Origin: Gaiellasilicea sp035645095
GTDB lineage: Bacteria > Actinomycetota > Thermoleophilia > Gaiellales > Gaiellaceae
Length of the DNA stretch: 26,250 bases
Reading direction: 5' to 3'
Assembly: GCA_035645095.1 (NCBI GenBank)
Contig: DASQNG010000034.1
Location: 1 to 26,250, forward strand
The position numbers were made by a program, and so were the translations under genes. Position 1 is the stretch's first letter; each line of letters starts with the position of its first letter. Positions 20,901-26,250 of this stretch are shown piece by piece. The notes under the pieces are model-generated. The model had not been told where the DNA came from. It ran no database searches and was given only the letters and a program-made list of their open reading frames with translations.

Positions 20901-22592
20901 GTGCGCCGCAGGCTCGTCATCGGGATCGTCGGGGTCGTCGTTGCGACCTCTGCCCTCTCCGCGGGCAGCATCGCCGTGCGCGACGCCATGTACGCCGACG
21001 ACCCGTTGCCCGGTGTGACGGTGCGGCAGGTGGATCTCGGCCGCACGATCGCCGTCGCCGTCGGGTCGCAGGCGCTCGACGTGCAGACCGCGGGCAGCTT
21101 CGAGGTGGACGAGCCGGGAACGGCGGGCCTCGCGTTCGCCGCCGGCCGGGAGTCGCTCTGGTCGCGCGTCCGTCAGCTGGCGCTGCCGGTGCCGCAGCAG
21201 CTCGACGTCGAGCCCGTGCTCCGCCCCACGCCCCGGCTCCAGACGCTGGTGGACGAGCTCGAGACGGCGGCCGACCTGGCGCAGCCGACGCCGGCACGGC
21301 TGACGCTGAAGGGAACGGAGCCGGTCGTCACGCCTGCGAGGCCCGGCCGCGTCGTCGACCGCGAGCGCTTCGCGCTCGAGCTCGAGCGCGTCCTCCGGAG
21401 CGGCGGGCGCGAGCTCGTCGCGCCGCTCGAGAACTCGCGGCCGGGGCTCGAGACGCTCGCCGCCGAAGAGGCTGCCGACACCGTCCGGCGGATCCTGCGC
21501 GCGCCCGTCTCGCTCGCGTTCAAGGGCGAGCGGATAGGCACGCTCGAGCCGGCACGGCTCGCACGGCTCCTGCGGATCGCGCCGCGCGAGACGCACTTCG
21601 TCGTCGGGTTCGACCGCAACCGGGTCGCCGCGGCCGTGAAGCCCGCGCTCGAGCCCTGGCGGCAGCGCGCGACGAACGCGCGCATCTCCGTGGAGGGTGA
21701 CCGCGTGCGAATCGCGCCCTCGCGGCCCGGGCTCGAGGTCAACCCGAAGGTGGCGCACCAGACCGTCTCCGCGGCCGCGTACTCCGATCTTCGCGTCGCG
21801 GAGCTGGCGCTGCGCGAGACTCGCGCCGACCTGACGACCGCGGAGGCGCAGGCGCTCGGCGTGCGGGAGCGGATCTCCACCTTCACGACCGAGATGGGGC
21901 CGTCGTCGGCGAACAGGATCCACAACGTCCACCTGATGGCGCGCTACATCGACGGCACGCTGATCAAGCCGGGCGAGACGTTCTCCTTCAACGACCGGGT
22001 CGGGCCCCGCACCGAGGCACGGGGCTTCCGCGAGGGACAGATGATCGTCGGGTCGCTGCTCCTCCCTTCGATCGGCGGCGGCGTCTGCCAGACCGCTACG
22101 ACCCTTTTCAACAACGCGTGGGAGCTCGGGCTGCCGATCGAGCAGCGTTACAACCACAGCTTCTACATCTCGCACTACCCGATGGGGCGCGACGCCACCG
22201 TCTCCTGGGGCGGCCCGGACTTCGTCTTCCGCAACGACCTGCGCAGCGCGATCCTGATCAAGGCGAGCTACACGAGCCACACACTGACGTTCACCTTCTG
22301 GGGAACGAACCCCGGCCGCCGCGTCGCCACGACGACCGGTCCGCAGGTGAACTGGCGCTCGCCGGAGACGACCTACGCGCTCGACCCGTACGCGCCGTCC
22401 GGCTCCGTCCGCACGGTCGCCGGCTCGAACCAGCAGGGCTTCGACGTGACCGTCTTCCGGAAGGTGTACGAAGGCCCGAAGCTCGTCCGCGACGACTCCG
22501 TCACGAGCCACTACATCGCCGTCGGGCCGACGAAGGTCTACGGGCCCGGCAGCTCGATCCCCGGCCCGTACATCGTCCTGCCCAAGGTCTAG
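20901..22592 (+). CDS. VanW-family cell-envelope protein
   Basis: The 563-residue protein starts with GTG (V/M-R-R-R-L-V-I-G-I-V-G-V-V-V-A-T). One N-terminal hydrophobic segment (about residues 4-24) is a signal anchor, so the bulk is extracytoplasmic. Residues about 60-320 contain beta-rich repeats like the putative peptidoglycan-binding type-4 domain (R-P-G-L-E-V-N-P appears near residue 275). The VanW domain follows at about 328-470, with I-K-P-G-E-T-F-S-F-N-D-R-V-G, G-G-G-V-C-Q-T-A-T-T-L-F-N-N and Y-P-M-G-R-D-A-T-V-S-W. VanW is linked to vancomycin-resistance clusters by name, but its biochemical role is unsettled; here no van genes are near, so an ordinary cell-wall role is more likely. 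Confidence 0.93.
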   Translation: MRRRLVIGIVGVVVATSALSAGSIAVRDAMYADDPLPGVTVRQVDLGRTIAVAVGSQALDVQTAGSFEVDEPGTAGLAFAAGRESLWSRVRQLALPVPQQLDVEPVLRPTPRLQTLVDELETAADLAQPTPARLTLKGTEPVVTPARPGRVVDRERFALELERVLRSGGRELVAPLENSRPGLETLAAEEAADTVRRILRAPVSLAFKGERIGTLEPARLARLLRIAPRETHFVVGFDRNRVAAAVKPALEPWRQRATNARISVEGDRVRIAPSRPGLEVNPKVAHQTVSAAAYSDLRVAELALRETRADLTTAEAQALGVRERISTFTTEMGPSSANRIHNVHLMARYIDGTLIKPGETFSFNDRVGPRTEARGFREGQMIVGSLLLPSIGGGVCQTATTLFNNAWELGLPIEQRYNHSFYISHYPMGRDATVSWGGPDFVFRNDLRSAILIKASYTSHTLTFTFWGTNPGRRVATTTGPQVNWRSPETTYALDPYAPSGSVRTVAGSNQQGFDVTVFRKVYEGPKLVRDDSVTSHYIAVGPTKVYGPGSSIPGPYIVLPKV

Positions 22593-22622
22593 GCGCCGCC
22601 GCAGCGGCTGCACGCACGGCTC

Positions 22623-22674
22623 TTGACGATGCCACGTCCCGTCTAGTACGGTAGACGCGTCTATGACGCTAGAC
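22623..22674 (+). promoter_or_regulatory. Promoter and tandem operator of the Clp-N/HTH gene
   Basis: TTGACG (22623-22628) and TACGGT (22647-22652) are separated by 18 bp. Two copies of GTCTA-N6-TAGAC follow: GTCTAGTACGGTAGAC (22641-22656) and GTCTATGACGCTAGAC (22659-22674), 2 bp apart. They cover the -10 and the start codon, and their junction forms a perfect 12-bp palindrome, TAGACGCGTCTA (22652-22663). This strongly suggests a repressor binding twice as dimers, probably the gene product itself. Confidence 0.65.
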
Positions 22675-23340
22675 GAAAACGTCCTCGCCGAGGCCCGCGA
22701 GCTCCGAGCCCGCCTGCTCGACCTGCAGCGGGACGCCGAGCGGACGCAGGTGGACTACCACCACGCGATCCGCCGCCTCCAGGCGCAGGGCGGGTCGTTG
22801 CGCGAGATCGCGGTCGAGCTCGGGCTCTCGCACCAGCGCGTCCACCAGATCGTGGGAGCAGACGTCGCCGACGACCGCCCCGGCCGGGGCCACCGCCGCG
22901 GTTCCCTCGCCCGCTTCACCCGTGCCGCACGCGCGGTCGTCGCGGCCGCGGAGGAGGAGGCGCGGGCGCTCGGTCACAGCCGCGTGGGGACGGAGCACCT
23001 GCTCCTCGGCGCCGCACTGGTGAAGGCAGGCGGCGCGGCAGCCGCGCTGCAGGCCGCCGGCGTCGACGCGGAGCGGATGCGCGAGGCGCTTGTCGCCGCA
23101 CAGCCCGCGGGGCCGGAGCCTCGCCGCAGGCACCTCCCCTTCACCCGCGCGGCGAAGCGCTCGCTCGAGAACGCGCTGGCCGAGGCCGTCCACCTGCGCA
23201 CCCGCTGGATCGGGAGCGAGCACGTGCTGCTCGGTGTCCTCGCGACCGAGCGGGGCGGCGCGGTCGAGCTGCTCGGCGCGATCGGAGTCGACCCCGGCGC
23301 CGTGCGCGGGGCGACGCTCGACCGGCTCGCGGCCGGCTAG
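22663..23340 (+). CDS. Helix-turn-helix protein with two Clp-N repeats
   Basis: The 225-residue protein starts at ATG 22663. Residues about 1-40 are helical (A-R-E-L-R-A-R-L-L-D-L-Q). A helix-turn-helix lies at about 44-66 (G-S-L-R-E-I-A-V-E-L-G-L-S-H-Q-R-V-H-Q-I-V-G). Two Clp N-terminal repeats follow: F-T-R-A-A-R-A-V-V-A-A-A-E...V-G-T-E-H-L-L-L-G at about 85-145, and F-T-R-A-A-K-R-S-L-E...I-G-S-E-H-V-L-L-G-V-L at about 154-220. There is no ATPase module, so it is not a ClpC/ClpB chaperone. Clp-N domains bind substrates or adaptors in Clp complexes; joined to a DNA-binding domain they suggest a regulator that senses, or is handed to, the Clp protease. A tandem operator lies over its start. 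Confidence 0.88.
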   Translation: MTLDENVLAEARELRARLLDLQRDAERTQVDYHHAIRRLQAQGGSLREIAVELGLSHQRVHQIVGADVADDRPGRGHRRGSLARFTRAARAVVAAAEEEARALGHSRVGTEHLLLGAALVKAGGAAAALQAAGVDAERMREALVAAQPAGPEPRRRHLPFTRAAKRSLENALAEAVHLRTRWIGSEHVLLGVLATERGGAVELLGAIGVDPGAVRGATLDRLAAG

Positions 23341-23368
23341 GCCGCCGCCGCGACTGCCCGGGAGCCGC

Positions 23369-24067
23369 CTACTGCGCGTCCGACTTCTCGGGCGCGGCCG
23401 GCTCGGCGGCGCAGCGGCGCTCGTAGCAGTCGACGACGAGGTCGACCGCCTCCTGCGGGTCGCTCGTGACGTGCAAGAGCTCCACGTCGTCGGGCGAGAT
23501 CATCCCGTCCTCGAGCAGCCGCGCCCGCGTCCACGCCAGGTTGTCGACCCAGAAGCCGTGGTCGAAAAGGACGACGGGGAAGTTGTGCACCTTCCCCGTC
23601 TGGATCAGCGTGAGCGACTCGTAGAGCTCGTCGAGGGTGCCGAAGCCGCCGGGGAAGATGACGAACCCCTCCGCCGCCTTCACGAACATCGTCTTGCGCG
23701 CGTAGAAGTGCTTGAACGTCATCGAGATGTCGCAGTAGGGATTCAGCCCCTGCTCGTGGGGGAGCGCGATGTTGAAGCCGACCGAGAGCCCCTTGCCCTC
23801 CTTGCAGCCGCGGTTCGCCCCCTCCATCACGCCGGGACCGCCGCCGGTGACGACGGCGAAGCCCCGCTGCGCGAAGCGGCGCGCCGTCTCCCGCGCGTCC
23901 TCGTAGGGCCGCGAGCCCTCCGGCACCCGCGCAGAGCCGAAGATCGACACCGCCGGCCGGTTGATCTCGAGCACCGTCTGGAAGCCGTTCAAGAACTCGG
24001 CCGCGATTACGGCGACGTCGTTCGCCAGGTCCTCGTGGGTGCGCTCGAGAAGGCGCTCGTCTTCCAT
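23369..24067 (-). CDS. LOG-family protein (TIGR00730), probable nucleotide 5'-monophosphate phosphoribohydrolase
   Basis: The 232-residue Rossmann-like protein has the family motifs G-G-G-P-G-V-M-E-G at 75-83 and P-G-G-F-G-T-L-D-E at 139-147, where the glutamate and the upstream arginine form the nucleotide-hydrolysing site. Proteins of this family were once called lysine decarboxylases; LOG members release free bases from nucleoside monophosphates. N-terminal F-G-S-A-R-V-P completes the nucleotide pocket. The ATG at 24067 shares one base with the stop of the upstream metalloprotease gene (TGATG), so translation is coupled. The 3' end is 29 bp from the convergent Clp-N gene. Confidence 0.92.
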   Translation of the reverse strand: MEDERLLERTHEDLANDVAVIAAEFLNGFQTVLEINRPAVSIFGSARVPEGSRPYEDARETARRFAQRGFAVVTGGGPGVMEGANRGCKEGKGLSVGFNIALPHEQGLNPYCDISMTFKHFYARKTMFVKAAEGFVIFPGGFGTLDELYESLTLIQTGKVHNFPVVLFDHGFWVDNLAWTRARLLEDGMISPDDVELLHVTSDPQEAVDLVVDCYERRCAAEPAAPEKSDAQ

Positions 24068-24747
24068 CAGAGCCGGTCCTGGGGAACGTGGGTGGCGAGC
24101 ATGCCGAGGGCGAGGGCGAGCGCCAACCCGAAGTACACCGCCGCGCTCGCCGGCACGCGCCACGCCGGCGCCCACGGCGCGTGCTCGCGCCTGCCGTAGC
24201 GGAGCGCCTTCACCGACTGCCAGATGAAGCCGCCGTCGAGCGGCCGGAACGGGATCAGGTTGAAGAGGTTGAGCAGGAAGCCGACGTACGCGAGCGCGAT
24301 CAGGAACTGCGAGTCCGTTGCCGCGCCGTACCCCCATACGGCGAGCGCGGCGAGGCCGCCGGCGACCGGTCCGGCCGCTGAGACGAGGAGGTTCCGCCAC
24401 GGGTCGAACGGCGCGTTCTTCATCGCGACGTAAGCGCCGAGGAACGGCACGAAGACCGGCAGCGACGGGTTGAGCCCCTGCCGCTTCGCCTCGACGTAGT
24501 GGCCCGCCTCGTGGACGAGGATCATCGCGACGAACCCGATCGCGAACCGCCAGCCCCAGATGAGGGCGTAGCCGCCGACCGAGATGAAGATCCCGAGGAA
24601 CTTGAAGCTCGCCGCACCGAACTTGAGCACGAGGCCGACTGCGAGCGCCAGCGGCGCCCACAGCTTCCGGACGGCGCTCCGCCACGCCGGCTCCGGATTG
24701 ATCGGCCGGTAGTCGCGCTCAGGCTCCGGGAAGGCGTGCGGCTCCAC
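24067..24747 (-). CDS. M50/site-2-protease-family membrane metalloprotease
   Basis: The 226-residue multi-pass protein starts at GTG. The zinc-binding H-E-A-G-H is at residues 79-83 inside a membrane helix, and N-L-I-P-F-R-P-L-D-G-G at 163-173 supplies the third ligand (Asp), which defines the family. Hydrophobic segments at about 32-62, 66-83, 118-140 and 150-167, plus a last one near the C-terminus, give about five to six helices. No PDZ domain is present, unlike RseP. Such proteases cut membrane-bound proteins within the bilayer; the target is unknown. It is cotranscribed with the LOG gene and carries its own -10 box. Confidence 0.92.
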   Translation of the reverse strand: MEPHAFPEPERDYRPINPEPAWRSAVRKLWAPLALAVGLVLKFGAASFKFLGIFISVGGYALIWGWRFAIGFVAMILVHEAGHYVEAKRQGLNPSLPVFVPFLGAYVAMKNAPFDPWRNLLVSAAGPVAGGLAALAVWGYGAATDSQFLIALAYVGFLLNLFNLIPFRPLDGGFIWQSVKALRYGRREHAPWAPAWRVPASAAVYFGLALALALGMLATHVPQDRL

Positions 24748-24753
24748 CTCGTC

Positions 24754-24759
24754 ACCGTA
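24754..24759 (-). promoter_or_regulatory. -10 box of the M50 protease gene
   Basis: TACGGT on the minus strand, ending 6 nt before the GTG at 24747, with no Shine-Dalgarno needed. Confidence 0.5.
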
Positions 24760-24771
24760 CCCGGATCGGCG

Positions 24772-25410
24772 TCACGAGCCCTGCCCGATCCACTCCTCGC
24801 CGCCCTCGTAGACCTCCTTCTTCCAGAGCGGCACGATCTGCTTCAGCGTGTCGATCGCCTCCTTGCAGGCGGCGAGCGCGTCGCCGCGGTGGGCCGCCGA
24901 CACGGCGATCACGACACTCGGCTCGCCGATGTCGACGCGGCCGACGCGGTGGTGGATCGCGACGCCGACGAGGTCGTAGCGCTGCCGCAGGTCCGTCGCA
25001 AGCCGCTCCATCGTCTGCTCCGCCATCCCTTCGAACGCCTCGTACTCGAGGTGGTGGACGTCGCGGCCGCGCGAGTGGTTGCGGGTGGTGCCGGTGAACG
25101 TCGCGATCGCGCCGGCGCGGGCGTCGGCGACCTCGCTCACGACCGTGTCGAGCGAGAGCGGCTCGGCGGAGAGGCGGAAGCCGCCGCCGGAGACCGGCGG
25201 GATCAAGGCGACCTCGTCGCCGTCCGCGAGCGCGGCGTCACCGGGGGCGTACTCGCGGTTCAGCGCGTAGAGGAGCCCGGCCGGCTCGTCGCCGAGGCCG
25301 AGCGTCGCCCACACGTCCGCGACCCGTGCGCCCGACGGGAGCTCGAGCTCGCGCGTCCCCGTCCCCGCCCGCTCGCGGAGCCCGGCGAACAGGCGCACGG
25401 TGACCTTCAC
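24772..25410 (-). CDS. moaX: Fused molybdopterin synthase (MoaD-MoaE)
   Basis: The 212-residue protein starts at GTG (V/M-K-V-T-V-R-L-F-A-G-L-R-E-R-A-G). Residues 1-77 are a MoaD-type ubiquitin-fold protein ending in P-P-V-S-G-G-G. Residues about 82-212 are MoaE: F-T-G-T-T-R-N-H at 105-112, H-H-L-E-Y-E-A-F, I-H-H-R-V-G at 152-157, and the catalytic lysines K190 and K197 in L-K-Q-I-V-P-L-W-K-K-E. MoaD normally needs its free C-terminal Gly-Gly as a thiocarboxylate, so the fusion must be cut after the glycines, as described for mycobacterial MoaX. It converts cyclic pyranopterin monophosphate to molybdopterin. The enzyme serves molybdenum enzymes, some of which are selenoproteins (formate dehydrogenases), though none is in the window. 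Confidence 0.93.
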   Translation of the reverse strand: MKVTVRLFAGLRERAGTGTRELELPSGARVADVWATLGLGDEPAGLLYALNREYAPGDAALADGDEVALIPPVSGGGFRLSAEPLSLDTVVSEVADARAGAIATFTGTTRNHSRGRDVHHLEYEAFEGMAEQTMERLATDLRQRYDLVGVAIHHRVGRVDIGEPSVVIAVSAAHRGDALAACKEAIDTLKQIVPLWKKEVYEGGEEWIGQGS

Positions 25411-25416
25411 GCGCGG

Positions 25417-25422
25417 AGCCTA
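25417..25422 (-). promoter_or_regulatory. -10 box of moaX
   Basis: TAGGCT on the minus strand, ending 6 nt before the GTG at 25410. Confidence 0.45.
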
Positions 25423-25471
25423 GCCACGCCCTCGCGCTCGCAGGAAGCGCGTGTCATGTTACGTCTCGCTC

Positions 25472-26128
25472 ATGGTCGCCACCTCGGTGCACACGAACCT
25501 GAACGACCTCGTGTACGAGGAGCTGAAGCGGCGGCTCGTCCGGCGCGAGCTCGGCCCCGGCGACAAGGTGAGCCTGCACGAGCTCGCGGCGCAGCTCGGC
25601 GTGTCGCGAAGCCCGGTTCACCACGCGCTCACACGGCTCGTTGCCGAGGGTCTCGTCAGGGTCGAGTCTCGCCGCGGCTACTTCGTCCACGCGCTGACGG
25701 CCCGTGCCGTCGAGGAGGGCTACGACGTCCGGCTCGCGCTCGAGCTACACGCGGCGGACGCTGCCGTCGAGCGGGCCGAGGCTGCCGGCATCGCGCGGCT
25801 GCGCGAGCTGCTCGAGACGACGAAGGTCGCCGTCTCGCACGCCGAGTGGGACACCGCCAACGCGGCCTTCCACGAGCATCAGGTCGACCTCGCCGGCAAC
25901 ACGCTCCTCTCCCGCTTCTACCGCGAGCTCTCGGTGAACCTGATGATGCAGGTGATCCGCGGTGGCCGGCTCGAAGGCGGCGAGTACCTGGCGACGGAGC
26001 ACGAGGCGATCGTCCGCGGCTTCGAGCGGCGCGACGCGGCGGCGGCGAAGGCGGCGATCGCGGCGCACGTCGCGACGGGCCGGCGGATCGCGCTCGCCGC
26101 GCTGGAGCAGGCGGGCGGCGTCCTGTAG
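25472..26128 (+). CDS. GntR-family transcriptional regulator (FCD type)
   Basis: The 218-residue protein has an N-terminal winged helix (about residues 8-72: L-V-Y-E-E-L-K-R-R-L, then L-A-A-Q-L-G-V-S-R-S-P-V-H-H-A-L-T-R-L, and E-G-L-V-R) and a C-terminal all-helical FCD ligand domain. The histidine-rich F-H-E-H-Q in the FCD half and a later T-E-H-E-A-I match the metal-dependent ligand pocket of many FCD proteins. ATG 25472 is preferred; an in-frame GTG at 25451 would add seven residues. The mutase gene starts 25 bp after its stop, so it may control that gene and sense an organic acid from propionate or branched-chain metabolism. That link is inferred from position only. Confidence 0.9.
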   Translation: MVATSVHTNLNDLVYEELKRRLVRRELGPGDKVSLHELAAQLGVSRSPVHHALTRLVAEGLVRVESRRGYFVHALTARAVEEGYDVRLALELHAADAAVERAEAAGIARLRELLETTKVAVSHAEWDTANAAFHEHQVDLAGNTLLSRFYRELSVNLMMQVIRGGRLEGGEYLATEHEAIVRGFERRDAAAAKAAIAAHVATGRRIALAALEQAGGVL

Positions 26129-26140
26129 GGGCAGGCGGGG

Positions 26141-26146
26141 TACAGT
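26141..26146 (+). promoter_or_regulatory. -10 box of the mutase gene
   Basis: TACAGT matches TANNNT and ends 7 nt before the ATG at 26154; likely leaderless. Confidence 0.5.
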
Positions 26147-26153
26147 CCGGGCG

Positions 26154-26250
26154 ATGGCGACCGCCGAGGAACGGCGCGAGACCGAGTCCGGGATCGAGCT
26201 CAAGCCGGTCTACACCGCCGCAGACGCACACGCCGAGGAGCTCGAGCTGC
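26154..26250 (+). CDS. Methylmalonyl-CoA mutase, large subunit (partial, N-terminus)
   Basis: The first 32 codons are present: M-A-T-A-E-E-R-R-E-T-E-S-G-I-E-L-K-P-V-Y-T, followed by an acidic, alanine-rich stretch to the window edge. The E-S-G-I-x-x-K-P-V-Y-T segment is the conserved N-terminus of B12-dependent methylmalonyl-CoA mutase alpha subunits, which interconvert methylmalonyl-CoA and succinyl-CoA. The rest, including the substrate barrel and B12 domain, is outside, so the isobutyryl/ethylmalonyl relatives cannot be excluded. Confidence 0.75.
   Translation, partial: MATAEERRETESGIELKPVYTAADAHAEELEL

Noticed and set aside
20901..22592. Vancomycin resistance locus
   Set aside because: VanW-domain proteins are widespread in actinobacteria, and no vanA/H/X or vanR/S gene accompanies it.
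20832..22613. An upstream extension of selA to 22613
   Set aside because: The extension is antisense to the VanW gene. The SelA family N-terminus begins at 20831 with a promoter box just before it.
23369..24067. LOG-family protein as lysine decarboxylase
   Set aside because: The PGGxGTxxE motif and the lack of any PLP-binding site show a nucleotide phosphoribohydrolase fold; the decarboxylase name is a historical misannotation.

Overview
This is a high-GC, gene-dense bacterial chromosome segment with strong G/C third-position bias and many GTG starts. Gene content fits a deep-branching actinobacterium of the Thermoleophilia type (Gaiellales/Solirubrobacterales). That placement is inferred from gene style (repeated Ig-like secreted protein, VanW protein, fused MoaD-MoaE, TANNNT -10 boxes a few bases before start codons); no rRNA is present to confirm it.

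Layout. 1-5020 holds purine genes: purD-purB-purC as an overlapping leftward operon (purC runs off the window) and, after a small acidic ORF and a 0.7-kb gene-free stretch with short repeats, purA. 5055-8398 is the replication/ribosome block, read leftward as rpsF-ssb-rpsR-rplI and then dnaB, with a perfect 16-bp inverted repeat between rplI and dnaB. 8519-13675 runs rightward: a small membrane protein, an NAD-dependent epimerase/dehydratase, a large acidic repeat-bearing membrane protein, and a translationally coupled SRPBCC protein plus zinc alcohol/formaldehyde dehydrogenase. 13949-15288 holds convergent genes for a TauE/SafE transporter and a cyclic-nucleotide-binding-domain protein that share their last four bases.

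15364-20831 is the most interesting part, a selenocysteine locus. It contains tRNA-Sec (selC, anticodon TCA), selA and selB overlapping in one operon, and between them a probable selenoprotein: an AhpD-like/peroxidase-related protein whose second redox-active cysteine is encoded by an in-frame UGA (Cys79-x-x-Sec82-x3-His86), followed by a small hairpin in the right place for a bacterial SECIS. Standard gene calling would split it into two fragments. SelD is not in the window. Beside selC lies a dense cluster of operator-like palindromes with a near-consensus promoter.

20901-26250 holds a VanW-family cell-surface protein, a helix-turn-helix protein with two Clp-N repeats and a tandem operator over its own start codon, a LOG-family nucleotide hydrolase and an M50 site-2-type metalloprotease (overlapping), a MoaD-MoaE fusion (MoaX type), a GntR/FCD regulator, and the first codons of a methylmalonyl-CoA mutase large subunit.

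Across the window at least nine genes have a -10-like hexamer ending 6-8 nt before the start codon, suggesting frequent leaderless transcription. There is no CRISPR array, insertion sequence, phage gene or integrase.
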